A stretch of DNA of 64,000 nucleotides from contig CAVVZI010000006.1 in the NCBI GenBank assembly GCA_963752815.1, forward strand, positions 186,001 through 250,000, in the 5' to 3' direction. The position numbers and the translations under genes were made by a program. Below are positions 42,946-50,722 of this stretch, in pieces. The notes beneath the pieces were generated by a model. The model had not been told where the DNA came from, ran no database searches, and was given only the letters and a program-made list of their open reading frames with translations. The DNA comes from Sva-07 sp963752815 (GTDB taxonomy: Bacteria > Actinomycetota > Acidimicrobiia > Acidimicrobiales > Ilumatobacteraceae). Every line of letters begins with the position of its first letter. Position 1 is the stretch's first letter.

Positions 42946-43751
42946 CACCGCGCCCGGGTCCGCGTCCCGTCCCCATCATCGGAAATTTGGAGCGAATGTC
43001 GCGCTGAGCGCGACGAATGCTCCACATTTCCGTTGCGGCGGGTGTGGATCGAGCGGCGGACCGCGAGCACCCATCCGACGACCACCGCGATGGAGAAGAT
43101 GAACCACTGGATCGCGTACGACAGATGTGGTCCCTCCGACAGCTCCGGCGGTGGAACGGGGGCCGGATAGTCGCCCTCGGTGGGTGGATCGGAGGCGATC
43201 AGATCGAGGTACACCGGAGCGACCGTCCCCGGGAACTGGGGGCTGAGTTGTTCGACGTCGACCCGCCGGACCTCGGTGAGGGCGAGGCCCTCGTCGGTGA
43301 GTTCGCCCCGACGCCGGGCCTGCGTCTCGCGGACCGTGCCGAGGATCTCCACCTCGCCGCTCGGAGGGGGCGGCTCGTCGATGCCGACCGGTACGAAGCC
43401 CCGATTGACGAGCACGGTGGTGCCGTTGTCCTGTTCGAGGGCGGTGAGCACATTGTCACCCGCCAGGCCGTTCTGTGACCGGTTGAACACGGTGACCTGC
43501 TCGGGTAGCCAGACCCCCTGGGCGGTCACCCGCCGCCATGTGGCCTCGTCGGGCGAGAAGCCCGGTTCGGCCAGCAGTTCGTCGATCGACACCGGCGGCA
43601 GCTCGGAGCGTTCGATCACCTCGGCATTGAACTCCTTGCGTTCGTCGAGGCGCCGGAGCTGCCACAGACCGAGGTTGATCATCAGGAACACCGCGCCAAG
43701 GCACAGCAGGTGGAAGGCGATCCATTTCGGACGGAACAGGAACCGATACAT
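42756..43751 (-). CDS. SURF1-family cytochrome oxidase assembly protein, run-on C-terminus
   Basis: Helps insert heme into cytochrome c oxidase. The recognisable protein is about 240 residues: the first membrane helix (WIAFHLLCLGAVFLMINLGLWQLRRL), the periplasmic SURF1 domain (VLVNRGFVPVG, then GEVEILGTVRE) and the second helix (LSYAIQWFIFSIAVVVGWVLAVRR). No stop follows; the frame runs through the palindromic repeat and 190 bases antisense to crtL, adding about 90 unrelated arginine- and serine-rich residues. The original stop was probably lost when the repeat arrived, or an indel hides it. Confidence 0.83.
   Translation of the reverse strand: MYRFLFRPKWIAFHLLCLGAVFLMINLGLWQLRRLDERKEFNAEVIERSELPPVSIDELLAEPGFSPDEATWRRVTAQGVWLPEQVTVFNRSQNGLAGDNVLTALEQDNGTTVLVNRGFVPVGIDEPPPPSGEVEILGTVRETQARRRGELTDEGLALTEVRRVDVEQLSPQFPGTVAPVYLDLIASDPPTEGDYPAPVPPPELSEGPHLSYAIQWFIFSIAVVVGWVLAVRRSIHTRRNGNVEHSSRSARHSLQISDDGDGTRTRARCQGRRRRASAAGLPPARRRRSDHDEVLNTSAITDAMSAGTASMRRNALHRSVGRSKNVEKNSL
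42980..43032. repeat. Palindromic intergenic repeat, family A copy 3 (degenerate)
   Basis: Arms of 25 bases around TGA, related to copies at 3802 and 4275 (shared AAATTTGGAGC...TGTCGCGC). The right arm has GACGAATGC where GACATTCGC would pair, so pairing is imperfect. It sits between crtL and the convergent SURF1 frame. Confidence 0.85.
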
Positions 43752-43781
43752 CTCGGTGACGAAGGTACCGGGGACGGCAAC

Positions 43782-43787
43782 TACCGT
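43782..43787 (+). promoter_or_regulatory. -10 element of the phosphotransferase gene
   Basis: TACCGT lies eight bases before ATG 43796; a divergent TACCTT (43767-43762, minus strand) lies ten bases before the SURF1 start. Confidence 0.38.
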
Positions 43788-43795
43788 CGCCGCGG

Positions 43796-44833
43796 ATGCA
43801 GGAGGAAGATGTCACCAACGAATGGTTGTCCGAACTGCTCGGCGACGAGATCGGATCGATCAGTCGCGAGCGGATCGGAGACGGTCTCGTCGGGATGAAC
43901 CTGCGTGTCGTGCTCGCGGACCACGCACCGGAACTTCCCGACTCGGTGGTCCTCAAGTTGCCCTCGACCGATGAGACGAGCCGGATGACCGGGATCATGC
44001 TGCGGAACTACGAGCGCGAGGTGAAGTTCTACCTGCAGCTCGCCGACACGGTCGACATCCGCGTGCCCCACTGCCACCACGGATCCTGGGACGAAGCGTC
44101 GGGTGATTTCGTCCTGGTCCTCGAAGACATGACGCCCGCCGCGCAGGGCAATCAGATCACGGGTTGCGACGTGGCGACGGCACGGATCGCGGTCGCCGAG
44201 CTGGCCCGGCTCCACGGCCCGCGCTGGAACGACCCGACGCTCGACGACGTCGACTGGCTCACCCGCCGCACCGGACCAGCGGACGGGCAGGAACTCCAGG
44301 GCCTGTACGCGATGGTCTTTCCGCAGTTCATCGAGATCTACCGCCCGTACCTCAGTGACGACGCCGCCGCGCTGGCCGAGGCGTTCGGCGCGCGGGTCTC
44401 GGACTGGGTACTGACCGGCCGCGACGGAACGATGGCTGTCACCCACGGCGACTACCGGCTCGACAACATGCTGTTCGGATCGGCGGCGGGAGGCGCGCCG
44501 ATTGCCGTCGTCGACTGGCAGACGCCGGGTCATGCCTCACCGATCGGCGATCTCGCGTACTTCTGTGGGGCTGGCCTGCAGCCCGAGGACCGTCGCCGGC
44601 ACGAGCGCGAGTTGCTCGACGTGTATGCCGCGGGCCTCGACGAGTACGGCGTCTCGGTCGGCGACGACTGGTTGTGGGAGCAGTACCGCCGCGACGCGTT
44701 CGCCGGCGTGATCATGACGGTGGTGGCCTCGCAGATCGTCGGTGGGAGCGAACGCAGCGAAGGCATGTTCGCGGCGATGGCGACCCGCCACCTCCAGCAC
44801 GCCCTCGACCTCGACTCATTCGCACTGATCTGA
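43796..44833 (+). CDS. Aminoglycoside-phosphotransferase-like kinase
   Basis: A 345-residue protein-kinase-like-fold phosphotransferase. The catalytic loop is MAVTHGDYRLDNMLF (near residues 214-228) and the metal aspartate VVDWQ (near 239). VLKLPS supplies the ATP lysine and the hinge region contains LVLEDM. Members of this group (also called DUF1679/EcKinase-like) phosphorylate hydroxyls on small molecules such as acyl, steroid or drug substrates. The target is unknown and antibiotic resistance should not be assumed. It is followed 17 bases later by a DUF4262 gene. Confidence 0.82.
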   Translation: MQEEDVTNEWLSELLGDEIGSISRERIGDGLVGMNLRVVLADHAPELPDSVVLKLPSTDETSRMTGIMLRNYEREVKFYLQLADTVDIRVPHCHHGSWDEASGDFVLVLEDMTPAAQGNQITGCDVATARIAVAELARLHGPRWNDPTLDDVDWLTRRTGPADGQELQGLYAMVFPQFIEIYRPYLSDDAAALAEAFGARVSDWVLTGRDGTMAVTHGDYRLDNMLFGSAAGGAPIAVVDWQTPGHASPIGDLAYFCGAGLQPEDRRRHERELLDVYAAGLDEYGVSVGDDWLWEQYRRDAFAGVIMTVVASQIVGGSERSEGMFAAMATRHLQHALDLDSFALI

Positions 44834-44850
44834 ACGGGCAGAATGGCCCG

Positions 44851-45330
44851 ATGGAACTGCCCGATTTCCATATCGATCATTCCGAGAAGATCGATTGGAT
44901 GATCGAGACCAAGGGCTGGGCGCTCGAAGCGGTGTCGGCGCGGCCGGAGCTGGACCCGCCCGCGCCGAGCTACGCCTACTCGATCGGTGTTCCGGAGGCC
45001 GTCGGGTTCACCGAGATCGCCGTGTTCGGTCTCGCCCCGGCGGCCGCGAACGGGCTCGTCCAGCTCGTCGTCGACGCCTGCCGCGGCGGCACGGAGATCC
45101 CGCTCGGCGTGGAGCTGGTCGGCCTGCTCGACAACGAATTGCGGTGCCTGTTCGCCCCTGTCGACCTCGACGAACACGGCGACTACTTCACGACCGCGTT
45201 CGCCTGGTACCGAGGGGCGCCGTTCGAGATGACGCAACTCCTCTTCCCCGACCGCAACGGGTTCATGCCGTACGAGGTCGGCTACGACCAGCGCATGCGC
45301 TTCGCCCAGCCGGTCGTCGGGACCGTCTGA
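44851..45330 (+). CDS. DUF4262 domain protein
   Basis: A 159-residue soluble protein matching the DUF4262 pattern: APSYAYSIGVPEAVGFTEIAVFGL near the N-terminus, a middle LRCLFAPVDLDEHGDYF and a C-terminal FEMTQLLFPDRNGFMPYE. The function of this family is unknown; it is often found as single genes in actinobacteria. ATG 44851 starts the conserved domain; the upstream open frame overlaps the kinase gene. Confidence 0.78.
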   Translation: MELPDFHIDHSEKIDWMIETKGWALEAVSARPELDPPAPSYAYSIGVPEAVGFTEIAVFGLAPAAANGLVQLVVDACRGGTEIPLGVELVGLLDNELRCLFAPVDLDEHGDYFTTAFAWYRGAPFEMTQLLFPDRNGFMPYEVGYDQRMRFAQPVVGTV

Positions 45331-45350
45331 ACGCTCCTGTACCGCTGCGG

Positions 45351-45878
45351 TCAGTGGCGCTTGATGCCGCCGTACTTCATGCGCGTGTCGCTCATCGCCG
45401 CTGCTCGCGCTTCGTCGTCGCGTACGCCCGCGTCGACCACTTCGCCGATGAACAGGGTGTGGCTGCCCAGGTCGTGGGCCTGACGTAGTTCGCAGTCGAC
45501 GAAGGCGATCGCCTCGTCGAACACCGGCGCTCCGGTGACGCCGGCGCGCACGGGCCGACCGTTCAGGGTCATGTCGGCGAACACCGCAGGCTTCGAGAAC
45601 TTGACGAACACCCGGGTGTCGTCGGCCGACCACAGGTTCACGCTGAACGATCCGCCGGCGGTGATCAGCCGATGGGTGACCGCGTTGTTGTCGACGCCCA
45701 CGCCGATCAGCACCGGTTCCATCGAGAGTTGGGTGATCCAACTCGTCGTCATCGCGTTCCACTCGTCGCCCGCACGCGAGCCGACGAGAGCCAGTGCGTT
45801 CGGAATCTTCCAGGTGACCCGGTTGATCAGTTCGTCGTCGATCGGCACGGTGCCGATCGGCCGGTTGTCGGACGTCAT
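45351..45878 (-). CDS. Flavin reductase-like protein
   Basis: A 175-residue FMN-binding split-barrel protein of the flavin-reductase (HpaC/NrfA-like) group: RVTWKIPNALALVGSRAGDEWNAMTTSW at the N-terminus, VGVDNNAVTHRLI and FSVNLWSADD in the middle, and AFVDCELRQAHDLGSHTLFIGEV for the dimer region. It may supply reduced flavin to a monooxygenase or act on its own. A TAGTCT hexamer seven bases upstream supports ATG 45878. Confidence 0.82.
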   Translation of the reverse strand: MTSDNRPIGTVPIDDELINRVTWKIPNALALVGSRAGDEWNAMTTSWITQLSMEPVLIGVGVDNNAVTHRLITAGGSFSVNLWSADDTRVFVKFSKPAVFADMTLNGRPVRAGVTGAPVFDEAIAFVDCELRQAHDLGSHTLFIGEVVDAGVRDDEARAAAMSDTRMKYGGIKRH

Positions 45879-45885
45879 GGTCTCG

Positions 45886-45891
45886 AGACTA
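45886..45891 (-). promoter_or_regulatory. -10 element of the flavin reductase gene
   Basis: TAGTCT on the minus strand, seven bases before ATG 45878; +1 is predicted at 45879. Confidence 0.4.
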
Positions 45892-45940
45892 CGACGCCCG
45901 CGATGCCACCGGAGCCGGCTCGACGCCTGAATGCCGGAGG

Positions 45941-46756
45941 TCAGGAACGGTGGTCGAGGAACAGGCTCTGCACGCTGCGCCCGACCCGTCCGGCAGCGTC
46001 GTACAACGCCGACTCGGCGAAACCGGCTCCGGTGGTCCGTCCGCCGGATCCGTAGAACGACGCCGACCGCATGCCGACCCACTCGCCCTCCGGCTGACGG
46101 AGGAGATGAATGGTCAGTTCGGGGTTGATGAAGATGAACCGCTCGGTGTCGAGGCCGCGACTGACGCCGTTGCCGAAGTCGGCGGCCGCCGCGCAGCGTT
46201 GGACGCCGGACGGCTCCTCGCCGTCGATGACGGGCACGGTCAGCCGGATCCACACGGCAACCGGTCCGGGGACGTCCCACCCGCCCTCGACGAAACGGTG
46301 CTGGCAGCCGTGCGTGTGGAACGCGACGCCGCCTTCGGTGCCCCACGACGAGTCGATCGCGCGGCCGTCGCCCGGGTTCCCCGGCGGGTCGGGGTCCGGT
46401 TGGACCGTGTCGGCAGGGAGTTCGAAGTCGGTGTGTCGGATACGGAGGGCGCGGAGTCGGGCGACCTCGATCTCGTCGTCGGAGAGCACCACGGCGACGA
46501 GCGACACCTTCCGTCCCGGACGCTCGATCGTGGTCGTCAGCCGCAGGTGTGCGCCGACGGGCACGGGTCGGGTGAGCTCCATCGTCAGGCGCGCCGTCTG
46601 CCAGTGGGTCTCGTCGTCGGCCAGCTCGACCGCCCGTGCCAGTAGAGATCCGACCGGCCCGCCGTGGCAGTGGCGAGGGTCCCAAGGCCCCCGACTGAGT
46701 TCCGTGGGCGTCCACGTGCTCGGGCCGGCCGGTTCGAACAGGGCGGTCGCGGTCAT
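45941..46756 (-). CDS. Thioesterase-family (double hot-dog, TesB-like) protein
   Basis: A 271-residue protein with two hot-dog halves. The first includes RGPWDPRHCHGGPVGSLLARAVE and TARLTMELTRPVPVGAHL; the second includes VIDGEEPSGVQRCAAAADFGNGVSR and INPELTIHLLRQPEGEWVGM. This is the pattern of actinobacterial TesB-like or 4HBT_3 acyl-CoA thioesterases, which cleave acyl-CoA to free acid. ATG 46756 begins at the first strand; a GTG six codons upstream is an alternative. It is divergent from metX. Confidence 0.78.
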   Translation of the reverse strand: MTATALFEPAGPSTWTPTELSRGPWDPRHCHGGPVGSLLARAVELADDETHWQTARLTMELTRPVPVGAHLRLTTTIERPGRKVSLVAVVLSDDEIEVARLRALRIRHTDFELPADTVQPDPDPPGNPGDGRAIDSSWGTEGGVAFHTHGCQHRFVEGGWDVPGPVAVWIRLTVPVIDGEEPSGVQRCAAAADFGNGVSRGLDTERFIFINPELTIHLLRQPEGEWVGMRSASFYGSGGRTTGAGFAESALYDAAGRVGRSVQSLFLDHRS

Positions 46757-46844
46757 GGGAGCAGATCGTGGCACAACGGCGGAAAACGAACCCGCCCGAA
46801 AATCCGACGGCTAAACGAAACCCGAGACGAGCCGAGCACGCTGG

Positions 46845-46850
46845 TACGAT
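46845..46850 (+). promoter_or_regulatory. Extended -10 promoter of metX
   Basis: TGgTACGAT (46842-46850) is an extended -10; a transcript start near 46857 would leave a 40-base leader, too short for known SAM riboswitches. Confidence 0.35.
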
Positions 46851-46896
46851 CGTCCTCTCGTCGACCCGTCCTCGTCACCCACATCGACCTCGCCCG

Positions 46897-48081
46897 ATGA
46901 CGTCCCCACCCCCGCTCCCCGCAACCGGCGCCTGGTTGCCTGGCGACGAGCCGGGTCATCGGCAGTTCTTCACCTTCGCCACCGACCGGCGGTTCGCGCT
47001 CGACTGCGGCACGATGCTGAGCGACGTGGTCGTGGCCTACGAAACGTGGGGCCGCCTCGATGCCGATGCCGCGAACGCGGTGCTCGTGTGCCACGCATGG
47101 ACCGGTGACAGCCACGCCGCCGGGCACGCCGGACGCGGCCACACGGCGCCGGGATGGTGGGACGACACGATCGGCCCGGGACTGCCGATCGACACCAACA
47201 AGTACTTCGTCGTGTGCGCCAACGTGCTCGGCGGATGCCAGGGTTCGACCGGCCCGTCGTCGCCGCACCCGCTCGACGGCCAGCCGTACGGTTCACGCTT
47301 CCCGGTCGTGACGATCCGTGACATGGTCCGCGCCCAGTCGAGACTCGCCGAACATCTCGGGGTCACCCGTTGGCTGTCGGTGATCGGTGGGTCGATGGGT
47401 GGCATGCAGGCGCTCGAGTGGGCGGTCATGTATCCCCGTCGGGTGCGCTCACTCGTGGCGATCGCCACCTGCATGCAGGCCACGGCGCAACAGATCGCGT
47501 GGGGCGCGATCGGTCGGCGGGCCATTCGTCTCGATCCGGCATGGAATGGTGGCGACTACTACGACGCGGCGCCGGGCGAGGGCCCACACGAGGGACTCGA
47601 GGTGGCGCGGATGGTCGCGCAGGTGACGTTCCGCAGCGACAACGTGTTCACCGACCGCTTCGGCCGTGAGCTCGCCGACACCGCCAAGGTCGGTGACACG
47701 ATCGACATGTGGCAGCGCTTCGAGGTCGAGCGGTACCTCGAGTACCACGGCACGAAGTTGGCCCGGCGGTTCGACACCAACAGCTACCTCGCGATCTCGA
47801 AGGCGATGGACCTCCACGACATCGCGCGGGGGAGGGGAGCGTTGGAGCACGCCATGTCCCGTGTGCGGTGCCCCGTGCTGGCCGTCGGCATCTCGAGCGA
47901 CATGTTGTACCCGGCGTACCAGCAGCGGCAGATCGCCGAGACGACCACGACGGTCGGCGGGGTCGCCGAGTACTTCGAGATCGACTCACCGCACGGACAC
48001 GACGCGTTCCTCATCAACGGCGACCAGCTCGCCGGACCGGTGGAGCGTTTCCTCGCCGGCGCGAGCAAGTCCGACCTGTAG
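46897..48081 (+). CDS. metX: Homoserine O-acetyltransferase
   Basis: Activates homoserine with acetyl-CoA for methionine synthesis. The 394-residue alpha/beta-hydrolase-fold enzyme has the nucleophile GGSMGGMQALEW near residue 165, VLAVGISSDMLYPAYQQ near the acid, and the base in SPHGHDAFLING. The signatures WWDDTIGPG and NVLGGCQGSTGPSS are those of MetX. ATG 46897 starts shortly before the FATDRRFALDCGTML domain; the open frame upstream lies partly antisense to the thioesterase promoter. The partner metY is not adjacent. Confidence 0.95.
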   Translation: MTSPPPLPATGAWLPGDEPGHRQFFTFATDRRFALDCGTMLSDVVVAYETWGRLDADAANAVLVCHAWTGDSHAAGHAGRGHTAPGWWDDTIGPGLPIDTNKYFVVCANVLGGCQGSTGPSSPHPLDGQPYGSRFPVVTIRDMVRAQSRLAEHLGVTRWLSVIGGSMGGMQALEWAVMYPRRVRSLVAIATCMQATAQQIAWGAIGRRAIRLDPAWNGGDYYDAAPGEGPHEGLEVARMVAQVTFRSDNVFTDRFGRELADTAKVGDTIDMWQRFEVERYLEYHGTKLARRFDTNSYLAISKAMDLHDIARGRGALEHAMSRVRCPVLAVGISSDMLYPAYQQRQIAETTTTVGGVAEYFEIDSPHGHDAFLINGDQLAGPVERFLAGASKSDL

Positions 48082-48084
48082 GTC

Positions 48085-48858
48085 GTGCCGGAGGGACTCG
48101 AAGCCGAGATCTGGCGCGCCGCGATCGCGGTGACCACCGGTCGCACGATCACCGCAGCCTGGGTCGACGAGCGCGTCGCCCCACCCGGATTCGTGCCGAC
48201 GGTGCGGGACGCCACGATCACCGCCGTGCGTCGTGCGGGCAAGGTCGTCCTGGTCGACACGGATGGACCGACGATCGGACTCCATTTCGGCATGACCGGC
48301 CGCGTGGTGGTCGACGGTTGGGCGCCGATCGTGCGGCTGTCGTATGCCTCCGGCCGCGACGACGCGGCGTGGAACCGATTGTGTCTGTGGACCGGTCCGA
48401 TCGATCAGGCTCCGGCCGTGCGGTTCAACGATCCACGGCGGTTCGGCCACGTCAGTCTCGATCCGGACGTGTCCGCGCTGGGCCCCGACATGTTCGACAT
48501 CACCGCATCGAGCCTGCATGCGGTCTTCGGCCGGCGCCGCGCCGCGGTCAAGGCGGTGTTGCTCGACCAGCACGTCGTGGCGGGGCTCGGGAACCTCTGC
48601 GTGGACGAGGTGCTCTGGTGGGCCGGCATCGTTCCGCATCGCACCGCTGATCAGGTGACGTTCGACGAGACTCGCCGGCTCGTCACCGTGATGCGCAGGC
48701 GGTTGCGGGTGATGCTGCGCCGGGGAGGCAGCACGACGGGCGTGATCGACCCGCTGGTGCGCGCCGAACTCCCTGCCTGTCCGCGCGACGGTGCACCGCT
48801 ACGTCGCGCCCAGGTCGGTGGTCGGACCACCGTGTGGTGTGCGGAACATCAGAGGTGA
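48085..48858 (+). CDS. Fpg/Nei-family DNA glycosylase
   Basis: A base-excision repair glycosylase/AP lyase of 257 residues. After removal of the initiator it begins with PEG, giving the catalytic Pro and Glu of Fpg/Nei enzymes. GLHFGMTGRVVV, VRFNDPRRFGHV and the helix-two-turns-helix region VAGLGNLCVDEVLWWAGI are present. The C-terminal zinc finger is unusual: it reads CPRDG and later WCAEHQR, so two of the four standard cysteines are replaced by Asp and His. GTG 48085 follows metX by three bases. Confidence 0.87.
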   Translation: MPEGLEAEIWRAAIAVTTGRTITAAWVDERVAPPGFVPTVRDATITAVRRAGKVVLVDTDGPTIGLHFGMTGRVVVDGWAPIVRLSYASGRDDAAWNRLCLWTGPIDQAPAVRFNDPRRFGHVSLDPDVSALGPDMFDITASSLHAVFGRRRAAVKAVLLDQHVVAGLGNLCVDEVLWWAGIVPHRTADQVTFDETRRLVTVMRRRLRVMLRRGGSTTGVIDPLVRAELPACPRDGAPLRRAQVGGRTTVWCAEHQR

Positions 48859-48890
48859 ACCGGCGAGAACCTGGCACAATCTGCGGCGCT

Positions 48891-49802
48891 GTGAGTGTTC
48901 GCAACCCGACGTCGCCGTTCGAGAGCCGATTCGTCCAAGCCGGGCTGGTGGCCGGCGACGCCGGTTCCAGCCGTCTGGTGTACGCGATGGTGTTCGCGTT
49001 GATCGTCATCGGCATCGTGTTGATCGTCCTCGCCGTCGTGGTGTTCCGCCGTACCCGGGTCGACCTGGACGTGCTGGCTCCGCTGGAACGGATGGGGAAC
49101 CGGAAGTGGCGCAAGGGCGATCCCGAGGCCCGCCGCCAGCTCCTCGACGCCGTGCGACCGGCCGGAGCGCTCGCCTTGTCGGGAGTCGAGGCGGACGATG
49201 CACCCGTCGACCTCCCGCCGCCGACCACGGCCGCGGTGCCTGCCGAGGCGATCGAACCCACGAGCGAACCACCTGAATCCGACTCCCTCGAAACCGTCGC
49301 GGTGGCGGCCGCAGTCGACGAGCCCATCGACGCCGCTGTCGTGTCGGACGAGGAACCCACCGCGCCCGACGAGGAGGCGGCCGAACCCGGCGAGGAGGTG
49401 GCCGAACCCGGCGAGGAGGCGGCGCCTGACGAAGGAGCGGCAGCGCCTGACGAGTCGGCGGCGCCTGACGAAGGGGCCGCGCCGAACGATGCGGCAACCG
49501 ACGGAAGCGCCTCGACCGCCAACATCGTCGACACGCCCGTCGAAGGGATCGCGGCGGTGGTGTCGGACGAATCGGTCGACACGGTCGAACCAGTCGACTC
49601 CCTCGAACCCGTCGAGCCGGTCGAGTCGGTCGAGCCCGGTCGAGTCGGTCGAATCCGGTCGAGCCCGGTCGAGTCGGTCGAATCCGTCGAGCCGGTCGAA
49701 TCGGTCGAGCCGGTCGAATCGGTCGAGCCGGTCGAACCCGTCGAGCCGGTCGAGTCGGTCGAACCCGGCGCGCCGGTCGATGACTCAGTGGCCGGCCACT
49801 AG
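48891..49802 (+). CDS. Single-pass membrane protein with acidic VEPVES-repeat tail
   Basis: A 303-residue protein with no recognised family. Residues 29-52 (LVYAMVFALIVIGIVLIVLAVVVF) form one membrane helix after a short N-terminus, followed by basic residues and a cytoplasmic or extracellular domain to about 95. The remaining 200 residues are very acidic and repetitive: first PDE/EAAEP units, then tandem VEPVES hexapeptides from an 18-base repeat. A short stretch GRVGRIRSSP interrupts the repeat and looks like three compensating one-base insertions. It could be a cell-envelope anchor or a disordered scaffold. Confidence 0.6.
   Translation: MSVRNPTSPFESRFVQAGLVAGDAGSSRLVYAMVFALIVIGIVLIVLAVVVFRRTRVDLDVLAPLERMGNRKWRKGDPEARRQLLDAVRPAGALALSGVEADDAPVDLPPPTTAAVPAEAIEPTSEPPESDSLETVAVAAAVDEPIDAAVVSDEEPTAPDEEAAEPGEEVAEPGEEAAPDEGAAAPDESAAPDEGAAPNDAATDGSASTANIVDTPVEGIAAVVSDESVDTVEPVDSLEPVEPVESVEPGRVGRIRSSPVESVESVEPVESVEPVESVEPVEPVEPVESVEPGAPVDDSVAGH
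49570..49785 (+). repeat. Coding microsatellite (GTCGAGCCGGTCGAATCG units)
   Basis: About a dozen imperfect 9- and 18-base units (gtcgagccg / gtcgaatcg) encoding VEP and VES. The array is prone to slippage, and the segment 49633-49663 has three one-base insertions that sum to a restored frame. Confidence 0.8.
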
Positions 49803-49811
49803 GGTCGGTCC

Positions 49812-50036
49812 GTGGCCACCTTCGACCCGGACGAGATGATCGAGCGATTTCGCGAGCGCGCCTCGGCGGTGAAGAAGCGGCCACTCCCTCCTGTGGCGGG
49901 GGAGGAGCGGCAGGCGTTCCTGCGGCAGTCGCAGCTGGATTTCCAGGACTTCGCGATCATCGGTGACGCCAAACCGACGATCGAGGACGGCGTGTTGACG
50001 CTCCGTGTCGATTTGCGTCCCCCCGATCAGCGCTGA
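49812..50036 (+). CDS. Small conserved protein, unknown function
   Basis: A 74-residue basic-acidic soluble protein: FDPDEMIERFRERASAVKKR, PPVAGEERQAFLRQSQLDFQ, DFAIIGDAKPTIEDGVLTLR and VDLRPPDQR. The codon use and the compact helix-strand pattern look genuine, and similar short proteins occur in actinobacteria, but I do not recognise a named family. GTG start, nine bases after the preceding stop. Confidence 0.6.
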   Translation: MATFDPDEMIERFRERASAVKKRPLPPVAGEERQAFLRQSQLDFQDFAIIGDAKPTIEDGVLTLRVDLRPPDQR

Positions 50037-50055
50037 CACGTTCGCGCCGTGCGCG

Positions 50056-50086
50056 TTGTCCGGTCCGGCGACTCGACTGCTAGATT
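50056..50086 (+). promoter_or_regulatory. Promoter of tRNA-Gly
   Basis: TTGTCC (50056-50061) and TAGATT (50081-50086), 19-base spacer, with predicted +1 about five bases before the mature tRNA 5' end. Confidence 0.5.
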
Positions 50087-50097
50087 GTCGGTCCATT

Positions 50098-50173
50098 GCG
50101 GATGTGGCTCAGCTGGTAGAGCATCACCTTGCCAAGGTGAGGGTCGCGAGTTCGAATCTCGTCATCCGCTCCA
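50098..50173 (+). tRNA. tRNA-Gly (GCC), CCA encoded
   Basis: A full cloverleaf: acceptor GCGGATG/CATCCGC, D-arm GCTC/GAGC, anticodon stem TCACC/GGTGA with loop TTGCCAA (anticodon GCC), five-base variable loop, T-arm GCGAG/CTCGT with loop TTCGAAT, discriminator T, and an encoded CCA at 50171-50173. Confidence 0.97.
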
Positions 50174-50186
50174 ACGAAACACCTGG

Positions 50187-50212
50187 TCAGCGGCCCTTTC
50201 GAGGGCCGCTGA
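50187..50212 (+). terminator. Hairpin terminator after tRNA-Gly
   Basis: TCAGCGGCCCT-TTCG-AGGGCCGCTGA: a perfect 11-base stem with a UUCG tetraloop, 13 bases after the CCA. No T-run follows, as is frequent in high-GC actinobacteria. Confidence 0.7.
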
Positions 50213-50274
50213 TTCGCGTCTCAGGACCCCTCCCTCGGTGGCGCTGCGGGTGGCATGCAGTCGACCGGCCGCGA

Positions 50275-50570
50275 CCCTCGAAGTTCGGCACGGCACTCTT
50301 CGACGGGACGCTGCTGTCGCCCGAATCGATGGTTGAGATGCAGACGTACGTGCCCGGCGAGGATCTCTCGGAGTTCGGGCTCACACACGGCTACGGCCTC
50401 GGGCTGGAGCAGTACGTGAGCGACGCTGTGACGGTGCTCGGTCATCTCGGTACGGGCCTCCAGGGCTCGTTCCTCGGATACGACCCGGCGAGCGACACAC
50501 TCGTCGCCGTCACGTCCAACACCCAGAACCCCGAGTCGACCGCGATCATCGGCGCTCGAGACACTGACGG
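50275..50570 (+). pseudogene. C-terminal remnant of a serine hydrolase (beta-lactamase class C-like)
   Basis: The frame encodes FGTALFDGTLLSPESMVEMQ, then GLTHGYGLGLEQYVSDAVTV, then GHLGTGLQGSFLGYDPASDT and VAVTSNTQNPEST. This is the C-terminal third of a class C beta-lactamase/D-Ala carboxypeptidase-like protein, with the KTG-like HLG box region. No start codon, SxxK or YxN part exists upstream; the remnant begins right after the tRNA-Gly terminator. The frame on both sides is nonsense. It is probably what remains after a deletion or recombination at the tRNA. Bases 50213-50274 hold nothing else recognisable. Confidence 0.65.
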
Positions 50571-50609
50571 CAATCGCGCAAGGCGCCTGACCCGCAAACG
50601 CTCACGTCA

Positions 50610-50639
50610 CGCTCATCACCCGGCACACGGTGATGAGCG
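50610..50639. repeat. 11-base-stem inverted repeat
   Basis: CGCTCATCACC-cggcacac-GGTGATGAGCG, a perfect stem between the hydrolase remnant and the DUF4177 gene; a possible terminator or operator. Confidence 0.6.
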
Positions 50640-50722
50640 CGACTCGAGCTACGACATGGGCGATCAGCGACCTGGCGGTCAGACTCTCTCGCACCGCAAG
50701 CACGAGTCCCGGAGGGTCGTTC

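Noticed and set aside
43796..44833. Aminoglycoside resistance determinant
   Set aside because: Only the general kinase fold is supported; this group is mostly non-resistance kinases and there is no resistance context.
46757..46896. SAM riboswitch upstream of metX
   Set aside because: The predicted leader is only about 40 bases and I could not find the conserved stems of any SAM riboswitch class; a covariance search would be decisive.
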